A DNA stretch of 64,000 nt from Burkholderiaceae bacterium (GCA_023150375.1 JAKLLA010000001.1:124001-188000); one strand, 5' to 3'; positions 1-9,621 are shown, counted from the stretch's first letter. The notes: generated by a model from the letters alone, not told the origin. A program made the numbers and translations.

Positions 1-426
1 ATGAGCGCGGCCGGCTACCCGGGAGCCGCAGTGACCTTGCTGGAGAACGCGCTGCAGGCCCGTCCCGGCAAGAACCCCTGGCTGCTCCTGCGCCTGCTGG
101 ACCTGTACCGGACGATGAACCAGCCCTGGAATCACGAGCGCGTCAGTGCCCAGCTGGAGGCGCTCTACAACGTCAGGGTCCCGCCGATGCGCACCGACGG
201 CCGGCCTGGCTCGGAAGGCCGGGATCTGCTGGACTGCCCCGACCTGCTCGAACGCCTCGTGCAGGTCTGGTCACGCCCGGCTTCGGCGCGCGACTGGCTG
301 CACCAGCGACTGCTGCGCGACGCAGGACTGCCCGCGGCGGATCTCGCCACCTTCCGGGACCTGCTGCTCCTGCACGATCTGGCGCGCCTGCGGCAGGAGC
401 AGGACGAGGAGCGACCGGTGCGCTGA
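1..426 (+). CDS. FimV-like TPR-type protein, C-terminal part (5' end probably outside window)
   Basis: The 141 readable residues form helical hairpins of the tetratricopeptide type (residues about 5-60), followed by a region with a leucine-rich helix near the end. The segment ending in LYNVRVPP resembles the repeat unit at the C-terminus of FimV/HubP-type proteins of Burkholderiales, in which each unit ends in a similar LFN-x-R-x-P stretch. FimV proteins are inner-membrane hubs that organise the cell pole and type IV pili. An ATG lies at base 1, but FimV proteins are far longer, so the true start is probably upstream of the window. It could instead be an unrelated TPR protein. It converges with the desaturase gene, whose stop lies 43 bp away. 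Confidence 0.45.
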   Translation: MSAAGYPGAAVTLLENALQARPGKNPWLLLRLLDLYRTMNQPWNHERVSAQLEALYNVRVPPMRTDGRPGSEGRDLLDCPDLLERLVQVWSRPASARDWLHQRLLRDAGLPAADLATFRDLLLLHDLARLRQEQDEERPVR

Positions 427-469
427 AACGCGCAACCGGCCTGCGCCAGGCCCGGCTCGCCGCAACGAC

Positions 470-1693
470 TCAGGCGCGTACGGCGCGCAGGGTGCGCGCG
501 AACTCCTGCAGGCTGGCGATGCCACTGTTCTCCGCGTGGCGACACCAGGCCTGCAGGTCACCGACCAGCTGCTCGGCCGAGACGTTGGTACGCGTCCACA
601 GCGAGCGCAGCTCCTCGCGCATGGCCACCAACTGGGTCAAGGACGCGCTTTCGCTGCAGGCCTTGTGCACCCGTTCACGCAGCGGTGCCGGGATCTTCTC
701 GGCATCGCGGTGCAGCCAACGCAACGCCAGGCGCATGTCGGACCAGCGCTCCGTGTTGCGTGCCCCTTGGGCCTGCAGGCGGCCCAGCTCCTCGGCGCAG
801 ACCTTGCGCAGCTGCCGGGCGTAGGCCGCCATCACCTCGTAGCGGTGCGCGATCAGGGCCTCGAGCGTCTGGCTGTCGGCCAGGGGCTTGACCTCGCCGA
901 GCTTCAGCTGCGGCGGGGTCTTGCGCACCCGCGCCATGCCCAGCCCCTGCAGCACCCGGATGTAAAGCCAGCCGATGTCGAACTCGTGTGGCTTGACCGA
1001 CAGCTTGGCCGAGGTCGGGTAGGTGTGGTGGTTGTTGTGCAGTTCCTCGCCGCCGATCACGATGCCCCAGGGCGAGATGTTGGTGGAGGTGTCGGCCGCC
1101 TCGAAATTGCGGTAGCCCCAGTAGTGCCCGATGCCGTTGATGATGCCGGCGGCGGTGATCGGGATCCAGAGCATCTGCACCGCCCAGACCGTCAGCCCGG
1201 CCGCACCGAAGAGCGCCACATCCAGCAGCAGCGTCAGCGCCACACCGTGCCAGGTGAAGCGGCTGTAGACATGGCGTTCGATCCAGTCGTCCGGGGTGCC
1301 GTGGCCGTACTTGCGCAGCGTCTCCTGGTTCCTGGCCTCGGTGCGGTACAGCTCGCTGCCGGTCAGCAGCACGGTCTTCAGGCCGCGAGTGATCGGGCTG
1401 TGCGGATCCTCGGGCGTCTCGCACTTGGCGTGGTGCTTGCGATGGATGGCCACCCACTCCTTCGTGACCATGCCGGTGGTCAGCCACAGCCAGAGCCGGA
1501 AGAAGTGCGACGGCAGCGGCCCGAGCTCCAGCGCTCGGTGCGCCTGGGCACGGTGCAGGAAGATCGTCACCGCGGCGATGGTGACGTGGGTGGTGACCAG
1601 GGTGAAGACAACGATCTGCCAGAGACTCGCCTCGAGCAGGCCATGAGCCAGCCAGTCGAGCAGGGCGGACCCGTACAGGGACACTTCGGACAT
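470..1693 (-). CDS. membrane fatty-acid (acyl-CoA type) desaturase
   Basis: Integral-membrane di-iron desaturase that puts a cis double bond into an acyl chain, adjusting membrane fluidity. All three histidine boxes are present: H47-RAQA-H52, H84-RKHH-88 and H219-NNHH-223. Hydrophobic segments lie around residues 25-46, 66-82 and 150-190. After the third box a C-terminal extension of about 180 residues, mostly helical, follows; it is common in the betaproteobacterial members. The ATG at 1693 is preferred over one 26 codons upstream because the MSEVSLYG start gives the usual family N-terminus. It is monocistronic as far as visible. Confidence 0.85.
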   Translation of the reverse strand: MSEVSLYGSALLDWLAHGLLEASLWQIVVFTLVTTHVTIAAVTIFLHRAQAHRALELGPLPSHFFRLWLWLTTGMVTKEWVAIHRKHHAKCETPEDPHSPITRGLKTVLLTGSELYRTEARNQETLRKYGHGTPDDWIERHVYSRFTWHGVALTLLLDVALFGAAGLTVWAVQMLWIPITAAGIINGIGHYWGYRNFEAADTSTNISPWGIVIGGEELHNNHHTYPTSAKLSVKPHEFDIGWLYIRVLQGLGMARVRKTPPQLKLGEVKPLADSQTLEALIAHRYEVMAAYARQLRKVCAEELGRLQAQGARNTERWSDMRLALRWLHRDAEKIPAPLRERVHKACSESASLTQLVAMREELRSLWTRTNVSAEQLVGDLQAWCRHAENSGIASLQEFARTLRAVRA

Positions 1694-1847
1694 CGAAAAA
1701 CTCGGGAAATGGGGACCACAGAAACCCGGCCCCTGGATCTCCCAGGACGCCGCGGACACAGCCGGCGCCATGTCCGACCCATTCTATCGATGCCCTTGCC
1801 GATCGGCGACCCCTCCGGCCGATGGCGTTACCCCGTGGCCGGCAGGC

Positions 1848-3248
1848 TCAGCGCCGCTGCCAGACCGCCGCGAAGAATCCGTCGGTACCGTGCACGTGAG
1901 GCCACAGCCGCAGGTGGGAGCCGCCAGCCGCAGGTCCGGCCGGCGCCACGCCAGCGGCTTCGCCGCAGACCGGTTCGCCCCCTTCCGCCGCTTCGGGCGC
2001 AGCGGCCAGCGGCAGCCCGGCGGCTTCGGCAGCGGGCGCAGCCGCCGGCCGCGCGACCAGCGCCTGCGCACCGGCCACACCCTGACGGGTCAGGATCTCG
2101 GCACAGTCCATCGGCTCGAAATCCGCATGCGCGGCCGAGAAGGCCTCGGCCACCGCTTCGTTCTCGGCCCGCAACAGGCTGCAGGTGGCGTAGACCAGTC
2201 GACCGCCGGGCTTGAGCAGGCGGGCGGCGCTGTGCAGGATGGCCTGCTGCTTGGCCACCAGCTCCTCCACCGCGGCCGGGGTCTGGCGCCACTTCAGGTC
2301 GGGATTGCGCCGCAGCGTGCCCAGGCCGGAGCAGGGGGCATCGACCAGCACGCGGTCGACCTTGCCGGCCAGGCGCTTGATGCGCTCGTCGCGCTCGTGG
2401 GCGATGCCCGCGGGATAGACGTTCGACAGCCCGCTGCGCGCCAGCCGCGGCTTCAGCGCCGCGAGCCGGTGCGCCGAGACGTCGAAGGCGTACAGCCGGC
2501 CGGTGTTGCGCATCATCGCGCCCAGCGCCAGGGTCTTGCCCCCCGCGCCGGCGCAGAAGTCCACCACCATCTCGCCGCGCCTCGCCTCGGTGAGCAGCGC
2601 CAGCAGCTGGCTGCCTTCGTCCTGCACCTCGACCTCGCCGCGGGCGAAGACCTCGGTGCGGTTGAGTGTGGGCTTGCCGGCCGCCCGCAGGCCCAGCGGC
2701 GACCAGCGCGTGGGCTGGGTCTCGATGCCCTCGGCCGCCAGCGCCGCCTGCGCCGCCTCGCGCCGGGTCTTCAGGCTGTTGACGCGCAGGTCCAGCCCCG
2801 CCGGCTGCAGCAGCGCCTTGGCCAGCGGCCAGAAGGCATCGCCGAGTTCCTCGCGCAGACGCTGCTCCAGCCAGGTCGGCAGGTTGTGCCGCATGGCGTC
2901 GCGCTGCGCCGGCGGCAGCAGGCCGAAGTCCACCTGGCGCGAATGCTCCAGCCACTGCAGTTCGGCCGGCGTGGCCGCGGCGCGCAGGAAGGCCTCGGTG
3001 CCCTGCCAGGCCAGCAGGGCCAGGCGCCGCTCGATCGAGCCGTTGCCGCTGCGCGCGAGCTGCTGGTACTTGAGCCGCTCGCGCAGCACCGCGTAGGCGG
3101 TCTCGGCCAGGGTCTGGCGCTCGCGCATGCCCAGCGCCCGGTGGGCACGGAAGAAGGCGGACACCACGGTGTCGGCCGGCTGGGTGAAGCGCAGCAGTTC
3201 GTGCAGCAGCTCGTCGCAGAGCTGGAACAGGGCCTTGGGGGTGGTCAT
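1848..3248 (-). CDS. rsmB: RsmB/NOP-family rRNA (cytosine-C5) methyltransferase
   Basis: S-adenosylmethionine-dependent enzyme that methylates C5 of a cytosine in rRNA (C967 of 16S rRNA for RsmB). The class I SAM-binding loop is seen at residues 228-240 (VDFCAGAGGKT), the catalytic motif DAPCSG at 303-308 with Cys306, and the second cysteine motif TCS at 355-357 with Cys356. The 466-residue protein ends in an alanine-rich linker and a short HVHGTDGFFAAVW-type tail typical of the NOP/RsmB group. Its N-terminal 150 residues are helical but not clearly NusB-like, so it may be a sister RsmB-type enzyme. Its ATG overlaps the purN stop by 4 bp (ATGA), so the two are translationally coupled. Confidence 0.85.
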   Translation of the reverse strand: MTTPKALFQLCDELLHELLRFTQPADTVVSAFFRAHRALGMRERQTLAETAYAVLRERLKYQQLARSGNGSIERRLALLAWQGTEAFLRAAATPAELQWLEHSRQVDFGLLPPAQRDAMRHNLPTWLEQRLREELGDAFWPLAKALLQPAGLDLRVNSLKTRREAAQAALAAEGIETQPTRWSPLGLRAAGKPTLNRTEVFARGEVEVQDEGSQLLALLTEARRGEMVVDFCAGAGGKTLALGAMMRNTGRLYAFDVSAHRLAALKPRLARSGLSNVYPAGIAHERDERIKRLAGKVDRVLVDAPCSGLGTLRRNPDLKWRQTPAAVEELVAKQQAILHSAARLLKPGGRLVYATCSLLRAENEAVAEAFSAAHADFEPMDCAEILTRQGVAGAQALVARPAAAPAAEAAGLPLAAAPEAAEGGEPVCGEAAGVAPAGPAAGGSHLRLWPHVHGTDGFFAAVWQRR

Positions 3249-3889
3249 GCGCGATCTCCGGTATAGAACAGCCACTGCGGCGCAGCATCGCGGTGGCGCA
3301 CCTGCCCACCCTCGAGGCGAAGCTCGTCGTGCACGAACCAGCGCACCGCCTGCGGGTAGATCCGGTGCTCGACCGCCAGCACGCGCCGCGCCAGGCGGGC
3401 CTCGTCGTCGTCGCCGTGCACCGGCACCGCCGCCTGCAGCACGATCGGACCATGGTCCAGCGCCGGCGTCACGAAATGCACCGTCGCACCGGCCACCTTG
3501 CAGCCGGCCTCCAGCGCGCGGCGGTGCGTGTGCAGGCCGCCGAAGGCCGGCAGCAGCGAGGGATGGATGTTGAGCAGGCGGCCCGCGAAGCGCTCGACGA
3601 AGCCGGCGGTCAGGATGCGCATGAAGCCCGCCAGCAGCAGCAGGTCGGGCGCGTGGCGTTCGATCTGCGCGGTCAGCGCCGCCTCGAAGGTCGCCCGGTC
3701 CGCATGGGCGCGGTGGTCCACGGTCGCGGTGGACAGGCCCTGGGCCTGCGCCCAGGCCAGGCCCTCGGCGCCGGGCACGTTGGAGATCACCGCGGCGACG
3801 CCGGCGTTCCAGCCTTCGGCCCGGCAGGCCTGCTGGATCGCCTGCATGTTCGAGCCACGGCCGGAAATCAGGATCACGATGCGTTTCAT
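3245..3889 (-). CDS. purN: phosphoribosylglycinamide formyltransferase (GART)
   Basis: Transfers the formyl group of 10-formyltetrahydrofolate to glycinamide ribonucleotide, the third step of de novo purine synthesis. The nucleotide-binding start (ILISGRGSNM, residues 6-15), the catalytic N107-I-H109-PSLLPAF segment and D145 in the TPALDHGP loop are all present. At 214 residues it has the normal family length. It is the first gene of a two-gene unit with rsmB, overlapping it by 4 bp, an arrangement that is common in Burkholderiales. Confidence 0.95.
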   Translation of the reverse strand: MKRIVILISGRGSNMQAIQQACRAEGWNAGVAAVISNVPGAEGLAWAQAQGLSTATVDHRAHADRATFEAALTAQIERHAPDLLLLAGFMRILTAGFVERFAGRLLNIHPSLLPAFGGLHTHRRALEAGCKVAGATVHFVTPALDHGPIVLQAAVPVHGDDDEARLARRVLAVEHRIYPQAVRWFVHDELRLEGGQVRHRDAAPQWLFYTGDRA

Positions 3890-4031
3890 GGGTGCGCGAG
3901 TGTAGCCAGCCGGGCGGACCGCCCCGCTCGCGGTGCGCGCGTCGGCTGTAGGGCACAAGGCCGGGCAGCCGGGCTGCAGCCCGGCGCCGCTGTGACATAG
4001 TGCGCGACTGCATTGACACAAGGAGTTTGCG

Positions 4032-4499
4032 ATGGGTCTGTTCGATTCCGTGATCGGCGCCGTGGGTGGCGCCCTGGCCAACCAGGCGGCCCAGGCGCTG
4101 GGCGGTGCCGGCGGCGGCTCGGCCCGGATGGTCGAGGGTCTGGTGGCCGCGCTGGCCGGCGGCCAGGGCGGCGGCGCGGCGGGGCTGGGCGGTCTGGCCG
4201 GGTTGGTGCAACAGCTCCAGCAGGGCGGGCTGGCCGAGCAGGTGGGCTCCTGGGTGTCCACCGGCCAGAACCTGCCGGTCTCGCCCGAACAGCTGCAGGG
4301 CGCGCTGGGCAACGACCTGCTCGGCCAGCTGGCCGGACGCATGGGCGTGGACGCCGGCCAGGCGGCGGGCCCACTCGCACAGCTGCTGCCGCAGGTGATC
4401 GACGCGCTCACGCCCGACGGTCAGCTGCCCGCCGCCGGTGGCGATCTGGGCAGCCTGCTGCCCCAGGTGCTGGGCAAGCTGATGAATCCTTCCGCCTGA
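4032..4499 (+). CDS. YidB-like DUF937 protein
   Basis: 155-residue protein that begins MGLFDSVIG and is rich in Gly, Ala and Gln, with three to four leucine-spaced helices. This is the pattern of the YidB/DUF937 family, whose biochemical role is unknown. The helix around residues 85-120 (LGNDLLGQLAGRMG...AGPLAQLLPQVIDALTPDGQLP) is the recognisable family core. No signal peptide or membrane span is seen. A strong ribosome-binding site (aaggag) lies 8 bp before the ATG and supports the start. Confidence 0.75.
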   Translation: MGLFDSVIGAVGGALANQAAQALGGAGGGSARMVEGLVAALAGGQGGGAAGLGGLAGLVQQLQQGGLAEQVGSWVSTGQNLPVSPEQLQGALGNDLLGQLAGRMGVDAGQAAGPLAQLLPQVIDALTPDGQLPAAGGDLGSLLPQVLGKLMNPSA

Positions 4500-4629
4500 G
4501 GCGGCGGGCAGCGGAGAAGGAAGCCGGCTCGACCTTCATGGCGGGCCCGCCCGGCCGATACAGCCGGGCAGCGCCCGAAGGCCTCCAACCCGGCGACGGG
4601 CGCTCCTCCAGACTCCCGGGAGCCCCGCC

Positions 4630-5817
4630 ATGTCCTCACCCTCCGCCACGCCCGCCACTGCGGCCGACTCCACACCGCCCCGCCCTGCCTGCGCCTGGCT
4701 CGACCGCCTGCTGGCCGAACTGGGCCTGCAGGCCGATCGCCCGCCGCAGGAGCCCGAACGCTGGCAGGCACTGCTCGCCAGGATCGGGCAGGCCTACGAG
4801 GCGCTGGCAACGCACGCCCACCGCACGGCCGAACCTGCGCTCGACGCCGCCTGGCAGGACACGGTGCGCGATGCCGCGCCCGCGGATGCCGCACAGGCCA
4901 GCAGCGCCTGCTGGAGCTGGCAGCCGGGGGACGAGGCGCTGCGCATCTCGCCCGCACTGGCGCGATTGCTCAGCCTGCCAGCGGAGCGCACCGACTTGCC
5001 GTTGACCGTCTGGCTGGCCTGCCTGGACGACAGCGATCGCGAGCTGCAGTGCGAGTACCTGATGCAGGCCGCGCAGCGCAGCGCGCGCTTCAGCGGCCAG
5101 CTGCGCTACACGCCCGCCCAGGGCAGCGAGCAGCGCTGGCTGCACTACGAACTGCACTCGGAAGGCGACGGCGAGGCCGGCCTGCTGCACTGCGAGGTGC
5201 TGGACATCACGCCACGCATGCGCCGTGATGCGGCCGAAGCCCGCAGCGACGATCAGGACGCGCTCACCGGGCTGGCCAGCCGAGCCCGTTTCTTCGACCT
5301 GATCGCCACCGCCCGGGCACGCGCGGCGCAGCAGGGCAGCCAGCTGGGCTTGCTGCGCCTGGGCGTGGACGGCCTGCGCGAGGTCAACGAGAGCCACGGC
5401 CACGAGGTCGGCGACCGGCTGCTGCGCGGCGTGGCGCGCCGGCTGGCAGGCAGCGTGCGCCTGGGCGACCAGATCGGCCGGCTGGCCGGCGACGAGTTCC
5501 TGCTGCTGGTCGACCCGGTGGACAGCGTGCAGCACCTCGAGGCCATCGCCTACAAGGTGCAGGCGGCCGTGGGCGTGCCGATGGACCTGGGCGGCATCTC
5601 GCTGGGCGTGAGCCTGAGCGTGGGCATCGCGCTGCATCCTCAGGACGCCGCCAGCACGCTGGACCTGGTGCGTGCCGCCGGCCGGGCGCTGCAGGCCGCC
5701 AAGGAGCGCGGCCGCGGGCGCTGCGTGCTGCACGAGCAGCTGCCGCCGCTGCGCCACCCGCTGGCACAGGCGGTGCGGGCCGGCCGTCAGGCGCGCGAAG
5801 CGGCACTGCAGGGCTGA
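4630..5817 (+). CDS. PAS-GGDEF diguanylate cyclase with AGDEF active site
   Basis: Soluble 395-residue signalling protein that should make cyclic di-GMP from two GTP. Residues 90-205 look like a PAS fold (CWSWQPGDEALRISPAL...CEVLDITPRMRRD). Residues 208-375 are a GGDEF domain that starts with DALTGLASRARFF. The active-site signature is AGDEF (286-290), a variant known from active cyclases. An allosteric inhibitory RxxD site (R277-LG-D280) sits exactly five residues before it, so product inhibition is expected. No membrane span is seen, so the input is presumably cytoplasmic. It stands alone between the YidB-like gene and the MATE gene. Confidence 0.88.
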   Translation: MSSPSATPATAADSTPPRPACAWLDRLLAELGLQADRPPQEPERWQALLARIGQAYEALATHAHRTAEPALDAAWQDTVRDAAPADAAQASSACWSWQPGDEALRISPALARLLSLPAERTDLPLTVWLACLDDSDRELQCEYLMQAAQRSARFSGQLRYTPAQGSEQRWLHYELHSEGDGEAGLLHCEVLDITPRMRRDAAEARSDDQDALTGLASRARFFDLIATARARAAQQGSQLGLLRLGVDGLREVNESHGHEVGDRLLRGVARRLAGSVRLGDQIGRLAGDEFLLLVDPVDSVQHLEAIAYKVQAAVGVPMDLGGISLGVSLSVGIALHPQDAASTLDLVRAAGRALQAAKERGRGRCVLHEQLPPLRHPLAQAVRAGRQAREAALQG

Positions 5818-5920
5818 ACGGCCCGACGGCCCCGGCGCCTTGCCGGGGCGCTATGCTCGACCGCTTTGGCCGCGCCCACCCCGACCGCAGGAAGGTCGAG
5901 GGCCGGGCGCCCCACTGGGC

Positions 5921-7432
5921 ATGGCGGGCATCTCTTTCCAGACTTCGAACAGACAGACGCAGGACGGCAGCAGCACGAGCGGCCTGCCCCCCGGCGCCCC
6001 TGCGCCGGCTGCGGCGCCGACGGGCTGGCGCGGCAACGTGCGGCGCATCCTGCCGCTGGCCTGGCCGATGCTGGTCGGGCAGCTGGCGGTGCTGGCCTTC
6101 AGCACCGTCGACACTCTGCTGGTGGCCCGTCACTCGGCCACCGACCTCGCGGCGCTGGCGGTCGGGGCGGCCAGCTACATCACCATCTTCATCGGGCTGA
6201 TGGGCGTCGTGATGGCTCTGGCTCCGATCGTCGGCCAATGCCACGGCGCCGGGCGCGATGCCGAGGCCGGCCACCAGTTGCACCAGGCGGTGTGGATCGC
6301 CGGGGTGCTGTCACTGCTGGGCTGTGCCGCGCTGGCCTTCCCCGGGCCCTTCCTGGCACTGTCGCGGGCCGATGCCGAGCTGGAGCCACGCATCCGCGCC
6401 TACCTGGCAGGGCTGGCCTTCGCCCTGCCAGCCGCGCTGCTGTTCGCCGCCTGGCGCGGCTTCAACGTCGCAGTGTCCAGGCCCAAGCAGGTGATGCGGC
6501 TGCAGCTCGGCGGGCTGGCGGTCAAGCTGCCGCTGTCGCTGCTGCTGGTCTACGGCGCGCAGTGGCACAGCCCGCTCGGCCGGCTGGAACTGCCCGCCCT
6601 GGGCGTGGCCGGCTGCGGCATCGCCACCGCGGTGGCGATGTGGACGCAGGTGCTCGGGGCGGCCTGGCAGCTGCGCCGCGATCCCTTCTACCGGCGCTTC
6701 CAGCTCATCGGCCGCGGCCTGCACCCACCCGACCGGGCCGCGCTGGCCGCGCAGCTGCGCCTGGGCATTCCGGCCGGGCTGTCGATCCTGATCGACGTCA
6801 CCGCCTTCTCCTTCATGGCGATCTTCATCGCCCGCCTGGGCAGCACCGCGGTGGCGGGACACCAGATCGTCGCCAACCTCGCTGCGCTGGTGTTCATGCT
6901 GCCGCTGGCGCTGTCGCAGGCCACCAGCGCCCTGGTGGCGCAGCGGGTGGGCGCCGGCGACCTGGCCGATGCGCGCCGGCTGGGCTGGCACGGCCTGGCC
7001 CTGGCCGGCGCGCTGGCCCTGTTGCTCGGGCTGGCCGTGGTGGCAGCGCGCGCGCCCATCGTCGCGCTGTACACCCGGGATGCCGCCGTTGCGGCGATGG
7101 CCACCGGCCTGCTGGTCTGGCTGGCCGCCTTTCACCTCGGCGACGCCCTGCAGGCGCTGGCTTCGGCGGTGCTGCGCGCCTGGCGCATCGCCCAGGTGCC
7201 GATGCTGATCCACGCCGCCTCGCTGTGGGGCGTGGGGCTGAGCGGCGGCTACCTGCTGGCCTTCGACCCCTGGGGCTGGCGCGAGCGCTGGCCGCTGCTC
7301 GGCCGGATCCAGGGCGCCGACGGCTTCTGGCTGGCCGCCACGGTGGGCCTCGGCCTGGCAGCACTGGCGCTGTGCAGCTTCCTGGCCTGGACGCTGCACC
7401 GGATGCGCCTGCGCGAGCCGGCCGGGCGCTGA
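5921..7432 (+). CDS. MATE-family multidrug exporter
   Basis: 503-residue polytopic membrane protein with about twelve hydrophobic segments and the MATE layout of two six-helix halves. The N-half begins RRILPLAWPMLVGQLAVLAFSTVDTLLVAR, and a matching second-half segment occurs around 280-330 (LGIPAGLSILIDVTAFSFMAIFIARLG). MATE proteins expel cationic drugs and toxic compounds in exchange for Na+ or H+; the substrate cannot be read from the sequence. The ATG at 5921 leaves a Pro/Ala-rich cytoplasmic leader of about 40 residues before the first span. Closely related NorM-type proteins start in the same way. The gene converges on the two-component kinase gene 20 bp downstream. Confidence 0.85.
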   Translation: MAGISFQTSNRQTQDGSSTSGLPPGAPAPAAAPTGWRGNVRRILPLAWPMLVGQLAVLAFSTVDTLLVARHSATDLAALAVGAASYITIFIGLMGVVMALAPIVGQCHGAGRDAEAGHQLHQAVWIAGVLSLLGCAALAFPGPFLALSRADAELEPRIRAYLAGLAFALPAALLFAAWRGFNVAVSRPKQVMRLQLGGLAVKLPLSLLLVYGAQWHSPLGRLELPALGVAGCGIATAVAMWTQVLGAAWQLRRDPFYRRFQLIGRGLHPPDRAALAAQLRLGIPAGLSILIDVTAFSFMAIFIARLGSTAVAGHQIVANLAALVFMLPLALSQATSALVAQRVGAGDLADARRLGWHGLALAGALALLLGLAVVAARAPIVALYTRDAAVAAMATGLLVWLAAFHLGDALQALASAVLRAWRIAQVPMLIHAASLWGVGLSGGYLLAFDPWGWRERWPLLGRIQGADGFWLAATVGLGLAALALCSFLAWTLHRMRLREPAGR

Positions 7433-7452
7433 GCACGGCCGGCCCCCGGGCC

Positions 7453-8904
7453 TCAGCCGGCGCAGCCCCGGATCGGCAGCGTCAGCACGAAGCAGCTGCC
7501 GCCGCCCTCGCGCGCCTCGCAGCGGACCTCGCCACCGTGCTGCCGGGCGATCTGCCGCAGCAGCGCCAGGCCCAGGCCCACCCCGCCCTCGCGCTCGGCA
7601 TGGCCGGGCAGGCGGAAGAAGGGCTCGAAGACCCGCTCGCGGTAGGTCTCGGGCACACCCGGTCCGCGGTCGCAGACCGTCAACTCGGCACGCACCGGCG
7701 CGCTGCGGCGCAGCCGGGCCGAGACTTCTTCGCCGCCATAGCGCCGCGCATTCTCGAGCAGGTTGCGCAGGGCGCGGCGCAGCAGCCGCTCGTCCCCGGT
7801 CACCTCCAGCGGTTCGCCGTCCAGGTCGGCGTCCACCCGGGCCGCCTCCTCGGCCAGCAGGCCCAGCAGGTCGACCGGCTCCTGCGGCAGCGCCGGGCTG
7901 CCTTCGAGCCGGCTGGCCAGCAGCACCTCCTCGACCAGGGCATCGAGCTCGCGGATGTTGCGCTCGATCTCCTGGCGCAGCGGCTGGCGCCGTGCGGCAT
8001 CCTCGCCGGCGGCCTCCTGCATCGCCAGGGCCATCTTCAGGCGCGCCAGCGGCGAACGCAGCTCGTGACTGGCATTGGCCAGCAGCGAGCGATGCGACTG
8101 CACCAGCTTCTCCACCCGCTCGGCCGCGTGGTTGAAGCTGGCCGCCAGTGCCGCCACCTCGTCGCGACCGTCCACCGGGACGCGGTGGCCGAGCTGACCG
8201 CTGCCGAACACCTCGACGCCGCGCTGCAGCGATTCGAGCCGGCGCGTCAGCCGGCGCACCACCGGCCAGGCCCCGGCGGCCACCGCGACGAAAAGCGCGC
8301 CCAGCAGCGCCAGCAGCGTGCCGGCCTCGTCCAGCCAGCGGGGGGCGTTCCAGGGCCGGGGCGGCGGCGGGTCGTTCGGCCCGTCCGGCCCGGCCGGACC
8401 GGGCCGCCCGCCGGCACCCGGCCCTTCGTCGGGACCGGGCGGCCGGCTCCAGGGCCCGCGCAGTCCGATGCCACGCAGCCCGCCCCGGGGCCGCGGCGCC
8501 GGCACCCACAGCGCGCGCCCATCGGCCAGCGGCACGTGCAGCAGGGCGGGCAGTTCGTCCTCGGCATCGGCAGAGGCCGCCGAGGCCGGCGCCGGCAGGC
8601 GCAGGAAGCTGCTGGAAGCGGCGATGCGCTGCCCCTGGGCATCGTCCAGCGCCAGCGGAATGCGCAGGCGCTGCGACCAGTCCTGCAGGGCCGCAGCCTG
8701 CTCGGCCGGCGGTGCATCGGCCGGCGGCAGGCTGTTGGCCAGCAGGCCGGCCCAGGCTGCGGCGCGCTGGCTCAACGCCTGCTCGATGCGACCCCGCTCG
8801 CTGTCGGTGTGGCGGCGCACCAGCAGGCCCGCCACCAGGGCGAAGACCATCAGCACGGCCAGCATCGTCAGGTAGACGCGCAGGTAGAGGTGACGCAGGG
8901 CCAT
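7453..8904 (-). CDS. two-component sensor histidine kinase
   Basis: 483-residue membrane kinase. TM1 covers residues 9-29 and TM2 193-214, enclosing a periplasmic sensor of about 160 residues with a Pro/Gly-rich stretch at 135-185. A HAMP linker follows (215-267). The dimerisation/phosphoacceptor helix has the H-box SHELRSPLARL with His280. The ATP-binding domain shows the N-box (LRNLLENARRYGG), DRGPGV and GVGLGLAL. It resembles the RstB/CpxA/PfeS kinases. It is encoded 9 bp downstream of its response regulator on the same strand, so they form a cognate pair. The signal is unknown. Confidence 0.88.
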   Translation of the reverse strand: MALRHLYLRVYLTMLAVLMVFALVAGLLVRRHTDSERGRIEQALSQRAAAWAGLLANSLPPADAPPAEQAAALQDWSQRLRIPLALDDAQGQRIAASSSFLRLPAPASAASADAEDELPALLHVPLADGRALWVPAPRPRGGLRGIGLRGPWSRPPGPDEGPGAGGRPGPAGPDGPNDPPPPRPWNAPRWLDEAGTLLALLGALFVAVAAGAWPVVRRLTRRLESLQRGVEVFGSGQLGHRVPVDGRDEVAALAASFNHAAERVEKLVQSHRSLLANASHELRSPLARLKMALAMQEAAGEDAARRQPLRQEIERNIRELDALVEEVLLASRLEGSPALPQEPVDLLGLLAEEAARVDADLDGEPLEVTGDERLLRRALRNLLENARRYGGEEVSARLRRSAPVRAELTVCDRGPGVPETYRERVFEPFFRLPGHAEREGGVGLGLALLRQIARQHGGEVRCEAREGGGSCFVLTLPIRGCAG

Positions 8905-8913
8905 GACGCAGGC

Positions 8914-9621
8914 TCAGGCGGCCTCGGCGTCCTGCCGGCGGGCGAAGACATAGCCGGCACCGCGCACGGTCAGGATGCGCCGCGGCGTCTTCGGATCGTC
9001 CTCGATGGCCGCACGGATGCGCGAGACATGCACGTCGATGCTGCGGTCGAAGGCCTCCATCGGATGGCCCTTGAGCGCATCCATGATCTGGTCGCGCGAG
9101 AGCACGCGGCCGGCCCCCTGCGCCAGCACGAGCAGGATGTCGAACTGGTAGCTGGTCAGCTCGCGCACCCGCCCGTCCACCCGCACCTGGCGGGCGTTGA
9201 CGTCGATCTCCAGCCGCCCGAAGCGCAGCAGCGCGTCGTCCTCGTGCGGCACGGCGCGGCGCAGCAGCGCCTTCAGCCGGGCCAGCAGCTCGCGCGGCTC
9301 GAAGGGCTTGGGCAGATAGTCGTCGGCGCCCAGCTCCAGGCCGAGGATACGGTCCATCGGCTCGCCACGTGCAGTCAGCATCAGCAGCGGCAGGGAGCGC
9401 CAGCGCGCATCGGCGCGCAGCTCGCGGGTCAGGTCCAGCCCGTCGCCGTCGGGCAGCATCAGGTCGAGGATCAGCGCATCGAAGCTCTCGCGCAGCAGCG
9501 CGGCGCGCCCCTGGGCCAGATCGGCGGCCACGCTCACCCGGCAGCCGGCGCCCTGCAGGTAGTCGTGCAGCATCGCCGTCAGGCGCGTGTCGTCGTCGAT
9601 CAGCAGGACATGGGCATTCAT
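8914..9621 (-). CDS. OmpR/PhoB-family response regulator
   Basis: 235-residue transcription factor activated by phosphorylation. The receiver domain (1-118) has the acidic pair D10-D11, phosphoacceptor D53 (ILDLMLPDGDG), and the T/K switch residues (LTARG, YLPKPF). The winged-helix DNA-binding domain spans about 130-228 (RELTSYQFDILLVLAQGAG...VHVSRIRAAI...RGAGYVF). It is the partner of the kinase gene that follows it. The pair lies next to a MATE exporter gene transcribed convergently, which may be coincidental. Confidence 0.92.
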   Translation of the reverse strand: MNAHVLLIDDDTRLTAMLHDYLQGAGCRVSVAADLAQGRAALLRESFDALILDLMLPDGDGLDLTRELRADARWRSLPLLMLTARGEPMDRILGLELGADDYLPKPFEPRELLARLKALLRRAVPHEDDALLRFGRLEIDVNARQVRVDGRVRELTSYQFDILLVLAQGAGRVLSRDQIMDALKGHPMEAFDRSIDVHVSRIRAAIEDDPKTPRRILTVRGAGYVFARRQDAEAA